Shown here piece after piece: positions 6,345-14,891 of a stretch of DNA of 64,000 bases. The stretch spans positions 1-64,000 of the forward strand of contig NZ_JAAXOQ010000024.1 in NCBI RefSeq assembly GCF_012396015.1. Reading direction: 5' to 3'. A program made the position numbers and the translations under genes. The stretch's first letter is position 1, and the number at the start of each line of letters is the position of its first letter. The DNA comes from Tsukamurella spumae. Its GTDB lineage: Bacteria > Actinomycetota > Actinomycetes > Mycobacteriales > Mycobacteriaceae. The notes under the pieces were generated by a model that was not told the origin of the DNA, made no database searches, and saw only the letters and a program-made list of their open reading frames with translations.

Positions 6345-7232
6345 TTGGCCGACGGGACGCGCACCAGTGCGGCACTGCGACGCGGAACGATCGGGGTGGT
6401 CACCGTTCTGGTATCGGGAGCACTGCTGATCCCCGCCTCCGCGACCGCGGCACCGTCGGCCCCCTCCCCGTCCGTTCCCTCCTCGCCGAAGCCGAGCGCG
6501 CCCGCGACGCCGAAGCCTGGCGTCCCGTCCGCGCCGAGGACGAGCGCACCGTCGACCCCGAGCGCCGCACCGACGCAGACCCCCGCCCCGAAGTCGGTGG
6601 CGCCGGGCGATCGCATCGACATCCTGCAGCGCTCGCTCGGTGGCGGCCGCTTCGAATCCCTGCAGTGCACCATGGGTTTCGCGGTCACCGCACCGAACGG
6701 CGAACGCCTCGGCGTCACGGCGGGGCACTGCGGTGCGCCGCAGCAGCCGGTCGGCGTGAAGAAGTGGATCGTCGGCGAGGTCGTGCAGTCGAACGCCCCG
6801 GAGGTCAAGGAGGATCCGAACCGTCCGGGGCACTACTCCCCCGTCGACCCGTTCGGTCCGGACTGGGCCACCTTCCGCCTGACCGATCCGCAGGTGAAGC
6901 TGCTGGCGTCCGCGCCCGGCCTGGCGCCGCGGTCCGTGGGCACCGCCCGGGTCGGTGATCCGGTGTGCCAGCTGGGCTCCGTGAACGGTCGACGGTGCGG
7001 CAAGGTCACCAAGGTCATGAACGACTGGATCGTCTCGGACATCGTCACCACGCAGGGCGACAGCGGCGGGCCGTTGGTGCGCACGTCCGACAACGCGGCG
7101 ATCGGGATCATCACCGACGCGGTCACGCTCACCGACCGCGACTCGGGGCAGGTGATGCAGCGGCTCACGCAGTACTACTCGCTGAACGCGGTGCTCCGCG
7201 CCGCGGGCGGCGCCCAGCTCGCGACGCGCTGA
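6345..7232 (+). CDS. secreted trypsin-like serine protease
   Basis: A 295-residue chymotrypsin-fold (S1) protease. Start TTG 6345 has AGGAGG at 8-nt spacing. A Sec signal peptide (residues 10-37, ending near ATAAPS) leads to a Pro/Ser/Ala-rich linker of about 50 residues. The catalytic domain runs from about residue 88 and shows His in VTAGHC, Asp in PDWATFRL and Ser in TQGDSGGPLV. Cysteine pairs near QCTMGF and the His box, and at CQLGSVNGRRCG, fit disulfides. The protein should be exported and act on the cell surface or in the medium; its substrate is unknown. It stands alone, with a hairpin before its promoter region. Confidence 0.88.
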   Translation: MADGTRTSAALRRGTIGVVTVLVSGALLIPASATAAPSAPSPSVPSSPKPSAPATPKPGVPSAPRTSAPSTPSAAPTQTPAPKSVAPGDRIDILQRSLGGGRFESLQCTMGFAVTAPNGERLGVTAGHCGAPQQPVGVKKWIVGEVVQSNAPEVKEDPNRPGHYSPVDPFGPDWATFRLTDPQVKLLASAPGLAPRSVGTARVGDPVCQLGSVNGRRCGKVTKVMNDWIVSDIVTTQGDSGGPLVRTSDNAAIGIITDAVTLTDRDSGQVMQRLTQYYSLNAVLRAAGGAQLATR

Positions 7233-7280
7233 CACGCTGATCCCCGCGCGGCGGGGCTCGGATGTCATTACACTGCCGCC

Positions 7281-7760
7281 ATGGCGATCCTGGACGATCT
7301 CAAGACCCGGTTCCTGCAGCTCGGCAAGCACAAGGCGGTGTCCCGCATGGTGCGCGCCACCGTGCCGCTGGACAAGGCCGTCACCCGGATCAGCGGCGGC
7401 GCGGTGCACCTCATCCCCGAGGCGCTGCTCCCCCAGCTCACTCTCACCACCGTGGGCAAACGCAGCGGACTGGCCCGCTCGGTGCCCCTGCTGTACGTGC
7501 GCGACGGCGACGACTACGTGGTGATCGCGTCCAACTTCGGCCAGAAGAACCACCCGGCGTGGTCCTACAACCTCGAGGCGAACCCCGACGCGGAGGTCCT
7601 CCTGGGTACCCGCCGCACGGCGGTGCGGGCTCAGCGGGTCACCGAGTCGGACCGGAACCGACTGTGGCCCAGCATCGTCGCGGTGTGGCCCGCCTACGAC
7701 GACTACATCGATTGGGCCGGCGGCCGCACCATCAAGCTGTTCCGGCTCACGCCCCGCTGA
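7281..7760 (+). CDS. deazaflavin (F420)-dependent nitroreductase-family protein
   Basis: A 159-residue split-barrel protein of the Ddn/F420H2-dependent quinone reductase family. The recognisable stretch is LTLTTVGKRSGLARSVPLLY, then DDYVVIASNFGQKNHPAWSYNLEANPD, the phosphate- and deazaflavin-binding segment of this family. Length is typical. Such enzymes use reduced F420 to reduce quinones or electrophiles at the membrane; the substrate here is unknown. The N-terminal 40 residues are basic and amphipathic and could touch the membrane. Its 3' end overlaps the convergent PH-domain gene by 14 nt. Confidence 0.85.
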   Translation: MAILDDLKTRFLQLGKHKAVSRMVRATVPLDKAVTRISGGAVHLIPEALLPQLTLTTVGKRSGLARSVPLLYVRDGDDYVVIASNFGQKNHPAWSYNLEANPDAEVLLGTRRTAVRAQRVTESDRNRLWPSIVAVWPAYDDYIDWAGGRTIKLFRLTPR

Positions 7761-9276
7761 CCGCGGTCCCACTGCCGGTCAGGAAGGGCGTCACGATCTC
7801 GGGTTCGACGGTGCGCGCCGTGGCCGCGGCCCGGGAGGGTGTCACGTCGACGGCGCCGAACGCGCCCGCGGCCGTCGCCACCGTCAGTGTCGCGACGCGC
7901 GCCCGGCGCTGGAAGAAGGTCTCGGTGGTGACGAAACCGATCACGCCGTCGAACTCGAGGGCGGTCCGGGTGCGCGCCACGGTGCCCGCCCCGACGATGA
8001 CGAGCCGCTCGTCGGTGACGCTGCCCAGGTTCGCGTAGCGCACGCGCGCGCAGAGCACCGCCAGCCCCAGGACCACGACGACGCCCACCAGCGGCAGTAT
8101 CTTCCAGATCCACGTCCCCGGCACGACGACGGCGACGGCGATCAGCGCCGCAACGGGAATGACCGATGCCAGGAAGGCTCGGGTGTACCTGCGGCGCAGG
8201 GCCATCGGACCGTGCGCGACGAGCGGCGTCTCCACCGCGCCGCGCCGGCCCAGGATGGCGTCGGCGACGTGCACCGCCTCCGCGCGCGGCGCGGGCGGGA
8301 GCAGCGTCGGGTTGCGGTCGGTGCCCGTCGCGACGGCGCGCAGCTTCGCCCCGCCGGGGATCCGCATCAGCACCGGTTCGTGCAGCTGGACACCCCGGAC
8401 GCGCTTGCGCTCGATCGTGGCCGCCACGGTGGAGATGAGCCCCCGGGTCGTGTGCAGCGCACCGTCGGCGCGGCGGACCAGGCGGAAGCCCCAGAACGCG
8501 AGCACGTAGGCGACGACCGACACGAGCACCGAAAGCACGACGATCAGCACGATCGCGCCCGGAATGATCACGGCCGCACCGAGATCGAGGATCCTGGCGA
8601 ACCACGACTCCGCGAGCTCCGAGCCGCGCTCGCGCAGCCCCGCCTCGTCGACGATGCGGAACCCGATGCCCGCGCCGGCCGCCACCACGGCGAACCCGGT
8701 GAGCGAGAAGGGGGCGAAGCGGATCCAGCCCGGGCGCAGCCGCGCGAGCTCCTCTTCGGGCGGCTCGGGGATCGTGACGGGCGCGTTGTCGCCCTCGGCG
8801 TGCAGGTCCGGGTTCGACGGTGCCGCCGGAGCCGCCGTGCGCCGCAGCAGGTCCCGGCCCAGTTGCTCCGCGAGCGCGGCCGGGATCGGGTCGAGTACGA
8901 GCGCGGACTCCTTGCCGCCCACGCCGGTGCCGACGACGACCTTGCGCAGCGACAGGGCGCGCTCGATCGGCCCGGCGGTCACGTCCACGCTGCGGATCCG
9001 GTCACGGCGTGCCGTGGCAGAGATCCTGCGCACCAGTCCGTGCCGTAGTTCGAGCTGGTCCTCGGTGACGCGCCAGCGGGTGGTGAGCCACGGCAGGAGG
9101 CCGACCAGCACGCTGATCGCCACACCGGCGATGACGAAGAACACCGGTCCCACGGCGCGCCCCAGGAAGAAGACGCCGATCAGCGCCGGAATGAGCGACG
9201 GGATGGACTTGATCACCCGGGTCCCGATCCCCCACGGCGACAGCCGGTTCCACTCGGTCTCGTCAGGTCGCGTCAT
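7747..9276 (-). CDS. membrane protein with bacterial PH domains (YdbT-like)
   Basis: A 509-residue integral membrane protein. An N-terminal hairpin of two helices (ALIGVFFLGRAVGPVFFVIA) precedes a bPH2 domain (TRWRVTEDQLELRHGLVRRI, then DRIRSVDVTAGPIERAL). A second pair of helices lies around residues 205-270, followed by a second PH-like segment (GALHTTRGLISTVAATIERKRV) and a third after another helix pair near 370-400. This repeated membrane/PH layout is the YdbT (DUF304) pattern of Bacillus, whose YdbS-YdbT pair protects against bacteriocins. It overlaps the upstream small PH gene by 14 nt, so the two probably act together. Confidence 0.85.
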   Translation of the reverse strand: MTRPDETEWNRLSPWGIGTRVIKSIPSLIPALIGVFFLGRAVGPVFFVIAGVAISVLVGLLPWLTTRWRVTEDQLELRHGLVRRISATARRDRIRSVDVTAGPIERALSLRKVVVGTGVGGKESALVLDPIPAALAEQLGRDLLRRTAAPAAPSNPDLHAEGDNAPVTIPEPPEEELARLRPGWIRFAPFSLTGFAVVAAGAGIGFRIVDEAGLRERGSELAESWFARILDLGAAVIIPGAIVLIVVLSVLVSVVAYVLAFWGFRLVRRADGALHTTRGLISTVAATIERKRVRGVQLHEPVLMRIPGGAKLRAVATGTDRNPTLLPPAPRAEAVHVADAILGRRGAVETPLVAHGPMALRRRYTRAFLASVIPVAALIAVAVVVPGTWIWKILPLVGVVVVLGLAVLCARVRYANLGSVTDERLVIVGAGTVARTRTALEFDGVIGFVTTETFFQRRARVATLTVATAAGAFGAVDVTPSRAAATARTVEPEIVTPFLTGSGTAVSGA

Positions 9277-9805
9277 CAGCGTCCTCCGCCGCGCTCACGG
9301 TCAGGCTCGCCGCGATGGACTGCGCGGTCTCCGTCGGCAGGCCCGAGATCCGCACGGTGCCCGCAGACGAGGCCGTGGTCACCGTCACCGTCGAGAGGCC
9401 GAAGGCGCGCTCCAACGGTCCGGCGACGGTGTCGATCACCTGCACGCGTGAGACGGGGATCAGTACCCGCGTGCGGGTGAGCCAACCCGCCTGCGAGTAC
9501 ACCGCGACCGGGTTGATCTCCCAGCGGTGGAATGCGTACCGGAACCGCGGCATGACGATCAGGTGCGCCGCCGCGCCGACCGCGAGCACCAGGAAGGCCA
9601 GGACGGCGACGAACCACGGCACGGCGGGGATGACGGCGAGAACCACTGTGACCACGGGAATCACGACGCCCCAGCGGATCGCGGCGCGCACCGTCCACCA
9701 CGTCTTCGCGCGGGGCGAGACCTGATGGGCCGGTGGTCTGAGCACCTCGGCAGTGCCGGTGGCACCGGACGCTCCAGGGTCGACGGGGATTCCGGGGACG
9801 GCCAT
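9263..9805 (-). CDS. membrane PH-domain protein (YdbS-like)
   Basis: A 180-residue protein starting at ATG 9805; the frame extends upstream but the conserved part starts here. After a Pro-rich N-terminus come two transmembrane helices (VVIPVVTVVLAVIPAVPWFV and the following hydrophobic run, residues about 45-85). One bacterial PH domain follows (YAFHRWEINPVAVYSQAGWL, then VIPVSRVQVIDTVAGPLERAFG). This is the small partner in YdbS-YdbT pairs; the overlap with the 509-residue gene downstream supports a joint complex. The molecular role is not established outside Bacillus. Confidence 0.85.
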   Translation of the reverse strand: MAVPGIPVDPGASGATGTAEVLRPPAHQVSPRAKTWWTVRAAIRWGVVIPVVTVVLAVIPAVPWFVAVLAFLVLAVGAAAHLIVMPRFRYAFHRWEINPVAVYSQAGWLTRTRVLIPVSRVQVIDTVAGPLERAFGLSTVTVTTASSAGTVRISGLPTETAQSIAASLTVSAAEDADDAT

Positions 9806-9980
9806 GCGCCCAGCTAAGCAGAGGGTCCGGCGCGGTGCCAGCGCCCACGCGGTGGGCCAGGCGCGCGAGCTCGGCGACAAGCGCAGAAACACCACCTGAA
9901 CAGCCGATTTCATGTTTCCCGTTCCGTCTTGCTAGAGTACTTCAGCACGCAGCGAGCGAGAGCACGAGGCGAGCAAGTAC

Positions 9981-10056
<76 letters not shown>

Positions 10057-10069
10057 TAGGTGCAGGTAG

Positions 10070-10102
10070 AGGCCCGGGAGCGACTTCGCTCCGGGGCCTT
10101 TT
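10070..10102 (+). terminator. Rho-independent terminator after tRNA-Lys
   Basis: AGGCCCGGGAGCG pairs with CGCTCCGGGGCCT across an ACTT loop with one mismatch, and is followed by TTTT. It lies 14 bases after the tRNA. Confidence 0.85.
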
Positions 10103-10113
10103 CCGTACCTACT

Positions 10114-10230
10114 CCACCCGATACCCACCGAGCCCACCGCTATGTCGGGTTATGGGCCGCTATGTCGTTGAAGTCAGCGAGGTTCGGGCACGCCGTACGT
10201 AGCGATCAGGGTTCGGCGGGTATCGGGTGG
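10114..10230. repeat. spaced inverted repeat between tRNA-Lys and kinase gene
   Basis: CCACCCGATACCCACCG (10114-10130) and CGGCGGGTATCGGGTGG (10214-10230) are 17-bp inverted copies with one mismatch, 83 bp apart. The interval also repeats GCTATGTCG. It lies in the otherwise gene-free 10103-10259 stretch beside a tRNA end. It could be the trace of an insertion or a large hairpin at the kinase 3' end. Confidence 0.6.
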
Positions 10231-10259
10231 TGGCGCGAACGGCCGCGTGTCCACCGGCG

Positions 10260-11738
10260 CTATTCCCAGATGTAGGCGCCGGTCGGGCCGATCTTGCAAA
10301 TCGCAGTACCTTCGCCGTTCGTCCCCAATGCAGGCGCTTGAGCACCCGGGTTCGAGCAAGCCGTACCGATTCTCACGGGCGTTCGACGGCTGGCGGTCTT
10401 GCTGATCCACACGCCGTCCAGGCCGCTGCAGTACATCGTTCCGTCCGCGGAGTCTTGCTGAATCCCCGGGCTGCATGTCGCCCCCGCGACTTCCGACGGG
10501 ACGGCTGGAGCAGGAGCAGTTGTGGGCACCACCCGCAACGGCGTCGTCGTGATCGGCTCCGTTGTCACCACGGGTGCCGTGGTCGTTGCGATCGTCGACT
10601 GCGTCACGCTCACCGTCACAGTCGGCGCCGCCACCACGGACGTGGAGCTCGTCACCGCGGCCGGCGCCTCATCGCCGCCCGACCTGCTCACATAGACGCC
10701 GAGCACTGTCGCCGCGACCGCCAGCACAACCACGATCGCGGCGAGGATCGGCACCGTCCGCGACTTGCTGACCGACTCGACTGATGCAGCACGCAGGTGC
10801 GTGGCATCCGAGTCCGGCTCAGTAGCTCGGAGTTCCGTCACCGCGTCCGGTGCGATCTCCCGCTTCGGCACCGCCGGCACCACGATTGCACGCGAGTCGC
10901 CGAGCTGATCCCCCAGCGCGTCCCGCAGCGCATCGCCGAACTCGGCGCAGCTCTGGTACCGGTCGCCAGGCGCCTTCGCGAGCACCTTCGCGAACACCGC
11001 ATCGAGTTCGGTCGGCAGCTGCGGCGCGACCTCACTCATCGTCGGCGGCTGCTGCGTCAGGTGCGCGTTCATCAGCCCAGTGATCGACTTACCGCTGTAC
11101 GGCGACTGACCCGTCAACAGGTGGAAAGCGGTGCACCCCAGCGAATACACGTCCGCTCGGTTGTCGAGGTCCTCCCCCTCGATCGCCTCGGGCGAGATGT
11201 ACTGCATCGTCCCGACCGTGATCCCCGTCGACGTCAGGGATGTCGCCTCCCCCGCGGCCTTGGCGATCCCGAAGTCGGCGAGCTTCACTGCCTCGAGGTC
11301 GCCGCCGTCGACACCGAGCAGGATGTTGGCGGGCTTCACATCCCGGTGCGTGATCCGCTGCTTGCGCCACGCATAGTCCAGCGCCGCACCGGCCCCAGTG
11401 ATTAGCTCCAGCGCGAGGGTCGGATCCAGCGCACCGCCGGCCTTGATCAGTTCGGCAGCATCCGTCCCATCGACGTACTCCATCGTGATCCACAATCGGT
11501 TGTCGAACTCACCCCGGTCGTGGAGCGTGACGATGTTCGGGTGAGACAGCTGTGCTAGCAGATCAGCCTCACGCTGGAACCGCGTCTTGAAGTCGTCGTT
11601 ACGCGAGACGCCCGCGTCGAGCAGCTTCAACGCGTCCTGGCGCGGCAGGCGCGGGTGTTCGACCAGGAAAACCTGCCCCATCCCGCCAGCACCCAGCTGA
11701 CGGACGACGCGGTACCCGGCGATCTCAGTGATGCTCAC
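10260..11738 (-). CDS. transmembrane receptor serine/threonine protein kinase
   Basis: A 492-residue PknF/PknH-type kinase. The kinase domain spans about residues 1-265: glycine loop GAGGMGQVF, ATP-binding Lys in DALKLLDAG, catalytic THRDVKPANIL, DFGIAKAAG, an activation loop rich in Ser/Thr (TSLTSTGITVGTMQYISPE) and DVYSLGCTAFHLLTG. A juxtamembrane linker leads to one transmembrane helix (VPILAAIVVVLAVAATVLGV, near 328-347). The extracellular part has a Thr/Pro/Val-rich stalk and a small terminal domain with four cysteines (ATCSPG, YCSGLDG, ACSNPG, AICKIG), probably the sensor. It is a single gene, ending next to tRNA-Lys, and its codon use is less GC-extreme than its surroundings. Confidence 0.92.
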   Translation of the reverse strand: MSITEIAGYRVVRQLGAGGMGQVFLVEHPRLPRQDALKLLDAGVSRNDDFKTRFQREADLLAQLSHPNIVTLHDRGEFDNRLWITMEYVDGTDAAELIKAGGALDPTLALELITGAGAALDYAWRKQRITHRDVKPANILLGVDGGDLEAVKLADFGIAKAAGEATSLTSTGITVGTMQYISPEAIEGEDLDNRADVYSLGCTAFHLLTGQSPYSGKSITGLMNAHLTQQPPTMSEVAPQLPTELDAVFAKVLAKAPGDRYQSCAEFGDALRDALGDQLGDSRAIVVPAVPKREIAPDAVTELRATEPDSDATHLRAASVESVSKSRTVPILAAIVVVLAVAATVLGVYVSRSGGDEAPAAVTSSTSVVAAPTVTVSVTQSTIATTTAPVVTTEPITTTPLRVVPTTAPAPAVPSEVAGATCSPGIQQDSADGTMYCSGLDGVWISKTASRRTPVRIGTACSNPGAQAPALGTNGEGTAICKIGPTGAYIWE

Positions 11739-11883
11739 CGTCCGATTCTGGCAGGCGCCCGGCCAAAGGTGGCACTGAGGGCTCCCAGGTGAGACGGTGT
11801 TTCAACTAGGAAATGAGGAGCGGCTTCCCCCGGCGAACGATCCGACCCTTCAGTTATTAGCTACCGTAAGTTATTCTTCGATC

Positions 11884-11935
11884 GAGCCTGGGGAGCAACC
11901 ACCTCACCTGTCCCTGCAGCGTTCTCCCCAGGCTC
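11884..11935. terminator. inverted repeat downstream of small membrane gene
   Basis: GAGCCTGGGGAG and CTCCCCAGGCTC are perfect 12-bp inverted copies with a 28-nt loop, in the 224-bp gap between the kinase start and the convergent end of the 76-residue gene. A terminator for the leftward gene is the simplest reading, although no U run is present. The rest of 11739-11962 shows no gene. Confidence 0.5.
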
Positions 11936-11962
11936 TCACCCACCCCGAACGCCTCGAGCGAG

Positions 11963-12193
11963 TCAGTCGTCACCGTCGTCCCGGCCGGACCGGTAGCCGA
12001 ACGCCCCGGCGAGGGCGATACCCAGAGCCAGGCCGACCGGGATGCCCACGCCGATGTTGCCCATCGCGGTGCCGATCACCGCCCCCAGAACCACGCCGAG
12101 CGCGATTCCCAGGGCCAGTTTGTTGTAGCCCTTGTCGCTCCACGGCCCCTTCGGCCGGGCGCCGGACCCGCGTCGGTCACCGTCGTCGCTCAC
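11963..12193 (-). CDS. small glycine-zipper-like membrane protein
   Basis: A 76-residue product starting at GTG 12193. A charged N-terminus (SDDGDRRGSGARPKG) is followed by a long Gly/Ala/Leu/Ile-rich stretch, residues about 24-64, that would make two closely packed transmembrane helices (KLALGIALGVVLGAVIGTAM then GVGIPVGLALGIALAGAFGY). It ends in an acidic tail. The repeated G-x3-G spacing resembles glycine-zipper membrane proteins. Function unknown. It diverges from the L,D-transpeptidase gene with about 96 bp between starts, so an envelope role is possible but unproven. Confidence 0.7.
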   Translation of the reverse strand: MSDDGDRRGSGARPKGPWSDKGYNKLALGIALGVVLGAVIGTAMGNIGVGIPVGLALGIALAGAFGYRSGRDDGDD

Positions 12194-12289
12194 ACCCGCA
12201 CCGTACCGCCCCGACCCGCGCGGACACCGGTAGAATCAGGAGCAATCGGTCGTGCCGACCCCGTCGACATCCTCCTGGAGTGAAGAAGC

Positions 12290-13510
12290 ATGCGCATCCG
12301 CCCCGTCGTGTCCCGTCGCGCCCTGACGGTGGTGGCCGCAACGGCCGTCACCGCCGCCCTCGTCGCGAGCTGCACGACCTCGGCGAACGACGCGATGTCG
12401 CTGCCGGACGCGAGTCAGAAGATCACCGACTCGACGCCCTTCTTCGACCTACTGCGCCCGCAGATCACCTCGAGCGCCAGGAACGGCGCGGTCGACGTGC
12501 AGCCCGGGCTTCCGGTCAAGGTCACGGCCAGCGGCGGCACCCTCACCAAGGTCGTGATGACCAACCCGGACGGCAAGGAGGTGGCCGGCAAGCTCAGCGA
12601 GGACGGCCGCTCGTGGAGCAACTCCGAGGTGCTCGGCTACAACAAGCAGTACAAGCTGCGCGCGGAGGCCAACGGCATCGGCGGCGTGAACGTGGCCAAC
12701 GCGACCTTCAGCACCCAGTCGCCGAACAACCAGACCCAGGCCTACTTCAGCACCGTCGGCGAGCCCGTGGTGGGCGTCGGGCAGACGGTCGGCGTGAAGT
12801 TCGACGAGGCGATCAAGGACCGGGTCGCCGCGCAGCGCGCCATCACCGTCGTCACCGAGCCGCCGGTCGAGGGCGCGTTCTACTGGATCAGCCCGACCGA
12901 GGTGCGCTGGCGCCCGCAGAACTACTTCAAGCCCGGCACCAAGGTCAGCGTGGACGTGAAGATCTACGGCGTGGACCTCGGCAACGGCACTTTCGGCCAG
13001 AAGGACGCGTCGACGAAGTTCACCATCGGCGAGGAGACAATCGCGACCGTCTTCGACAAGGACAAGATCATCCGGATCAGCAAGGGCGGCAAGGTGGTCA
13101 AGACGATGCCCACCTCGATGGGCGAGCCCAACAACGCCACCCCCAACGGGATCTACATGATCGGCGACCACCGCGATCAGATGATCATGGACTCGTCCAC
13201 CTACGGCGTTCCGGTCAACTCCGCCAACGGATATCGCACCCTCGTGGACTACGCGACCCAGATGTCCTACAGCGGCATCTACGTGCACAGCGCGCCGTGG
13301 TCGATCAGCCAGCAGGGCGTGAGCAACGCCAGTCACGGCTGCCTCAACGTGAGCCCCGAGAACGCGCTCTGGTTCCTGCAGAACACGCGCCGGGGCGACA
13401 TCGTCAAGGTCAGCGACACCATCGCCACAACCCTGGAGGGTAACGACGGACTAGGCGACTGGAACGTCCCGTGGGAGGTCTGGCGCGCCGGCAACGCGAA
13501 GACCGGGTAG
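12290..13510 (+). CDS. lppS: L,D-transpeptidase lipoprotein (LdtMt2/LppS type)
   Basis: A 406-residue periplasmic enzyme that makes 3-3 (mDap-mDap) peptidoglycan cross-links, the major type in Mycobacteriales. The start ATG 12290 follows TGGAGTGAAGA. A lipoprotein signal has the lipobox LVASC with acceptor Cys 28. Two Ig-like domains occupy about residues 50-255. The YkuD catalytic domain follows, with YVHSAPWS and the SHGCLNVSP box carrying the nucleophile Cys near residue 350, then a short C-terminal subdomain (WNVPWEVWRAG) seen in LdtMt2. The position near bcp, acpS and fas matches M. tuberculosis lppS (Rv2518c). Its last 60 nt overlap the convergent ndh gene. Confidence 0.95.
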   Translation: MRIRPVVSRRALTVVAATAVTAALVASCTTSANDAMSLPDASQKITDSTPFFDLLRPQITSSARNGAVDVQPGLPVKVTASGGTLTKVVMTNPDGKEVAGKLSEDGRSWSNSEVLGYNKQYKLRAEANGIGGVNVANATFSTQSPNNQTQAYFSTVGEPVVGVGQTVGVKFDEAIKDRVAAQRAITVVTEPPVEGAFYWISPTEVRWRPQNYFKPGTKVSVDVKIYGVDLGNGTFGQKDASTKFTIGEETIATVFDKDKIIRISKGGKVVKTMPTSMGEPNNATPNGIYMIGDHRDQMIMDSSTYGVPVNSANGYRTLVDYATQMSYSGIYVHSAPWSISQQGVSNASHGCLNVSPENALWFLQNTRRGDIVKVSDTIATTLEGNDGLGDWNVPWEVWRAGNAKTG

Positions 13511-14767
13511 CGCCTCGGCGGCGTCCGCGGGAACGGGTTCGACGGTGACCGTCGGCGCACCGTCGAAGCCCGGACGGGCCGTGCCGACGAAGGCCCGCAG
13601 CCAGTCGACGAGAACCGCGACGCGGTTGCCCATGCCCGCCAAGTAGTACAGGTGCACGGCCAGCCAGCCGGCCCACGCGAGGACGCCGGTCATGCCCGGC
13701 AGGCCCATCGGCGGCTGGAGCACGGCGTGCGGGGTGTCGATCATCGCCATGCTGCCCTTGTCCAGGTAGCGGAAGTGCGTGCCGGGGCCCGTCTTTCCGC
13801 GGATCACGTCGGCGGCGTGCCGGCCCTGCTGCATCGCGACGGGGCTCTGCCCGGGCAGGCCGTTCAGGCTGGTCATGTCGCCGAGGGCGAAGACATCCGC
13901 GCGGCCGCCGACCGTGAGGTCCCGGTTGATGAGCAGCCGGCCCGCGCGGTCGGTCTCGCAACCCGTGGCCTCGGCGATCACGCCCGCGAGCGGGGTGGCC
14001 TTGACGCCGGCCGACCAGACGACGGTGCCGGCCTCGATCTCGCGCTCGGCCCCGGTCTTGTCCTTGACGGTGACGGTCTCGCCCTCGATCGCGGTCACGA
14101 ACGTACCGGTGTGCACCTGCACGCCGGCCTTCTCCAGCGCGGCCCGGGTGAAGCCCGAGAGGGTGCCGCCGTAGACGGGCAGCACCTCGTCGGCGCCCTC
14201 GACCAGGTGGATGCGGACCTGCGCGTCGTCGTGGAAACGGCGGGCGAGCTCGGCGACCTGGCCCGCGACCTCGACGCCGGTGGCGCCGGCGCCCACCACC
14301 ACGAAGGTGCGGGCCGGGCTCTCGGCGGGTGCGGCGAACGCGGCGCGCATGCGTTCGCGGAGGTTCTCGGCGTCCTCCAGGGTCTTGAGGGCGAAGGTGC
14401 GGCTCTCCCACTCGTCGTGACCGAAGTACGCCTGCGCGGCGCCGGCGGCGACGATGAGGTAGGTGTAGCCGATCTGCTCGATGCCGTCCGCGGTAGCGTA
14501 GGTGACCACCTTGCGCTCGGCGTCGACCTCGGTGACGTACCCGGTGATCGCCTCGACGGTGCGCCGACCGCGGAGCACGTCCGCAATGGGCGGCGCGATG
14601 CGCGCACCCGTGGTGACGCCGGTGGCCACCTGGTACAGCAGCGGCTGGAAGAGGTGGGTGCCGTTCGCCGAGATCAGGGTCGTCTCGATGTCCGACTTGG
14701 CGAGCTGCTTCGCGGCGGCGAGGCCACCGAATCCCGAGCCGATCACCACGACATGAGTGCTGCGCAT
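13451..14767 (-). CDS. ndh: type II NADH dehydrogenase
   Basis: A 438-residue non-proton-pumping NADH:menaquinone oxidoreductase of the membrane face. The start ATG 14767 has AAGGAGGAG upstream. The FAD Rossmann motif is VIGSGFGGLAAAKQL (residues 6-20), the NADH motif VVGAGATGVEVAGQV (near 165-180), and the second FAD contact ADVFALGDMTSLNG (near 300). The quinone-site signature is the AMQQGRHAADVI region, and a C-terminal hydrophobic anchor VLAWAGWLAVHLYYLAGMGN follows. It is divergent from a LysR regulator across 124 bp with clear inverted repeats, so that regulator probably controls it. The 3' end overlaps the transpeptidase gene by 60 nt. Confidence 0.93.
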   Translation of the reverse strand: MRSTHVVVIGSGFGGLAAAKQLAKSDIETTLISANGTHLFQPLLYQVATGVTTGARIAPPIADVLRGRRTVEAITGYVTEVDAERKVVTYATADGIEQIGYTYLIVAAGAAQAYFGHDEWESRTFALKTLEDAENLRERMRAAFAAPAESPARTFVVVGAGATGVEVAGQVAELARRFHDDAQVRIHLVEGADEVLPVYGGTLSGFTRAALEKAGVQVHTGTFVTAIEGETVTVKDKTGAEREIEAGTVVWSAGVKATPLAGVIAEATGCETDRAGRLLINRDLTVGGRADVFALGDMTSLNGLPGQSPVAMQQGRHAADVIRGKTGPGTHFRYLDKGSMAMIDTPHAVLQPPMGLPGMTGVLAWAGWLAVHLYYLAGMGNRVAVLVDWLRAFVGTARPGFDGAPTVTVEPVPADAAEALPGLRVAGAPDLPRDVPVA

Positions 14768-14800
14768 GATCTTCTCCTCCTTCACGACGTCGTTGTCTAT

Positions 14801-14859
14801 TACCAGGCTGGTGCATGTGATCTGCCGCTTCAACCTGGTAGATCGCCTCCTTGGCGATC
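14801..14859. promoter_or_regulatory. inverted repeats in the ndh-lysR intergenic region
   Basis: Two palindromic pairs lie between the divergent genes: TACCAGG (14801-14807) with CCTGGTA (14834-14840), and GATCGCC-TCCTT-GGCGATC (14841-14859). LysR-type proteins bind dyads upstream of a divergent target and of their own gene, so these are the natural candidate sites. Which one is bound is unknown. Confidence 0.55.
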
Positions 14860-14891
14860 GCATCGATCTGTTCTGTTCATAGAATGGGGGT

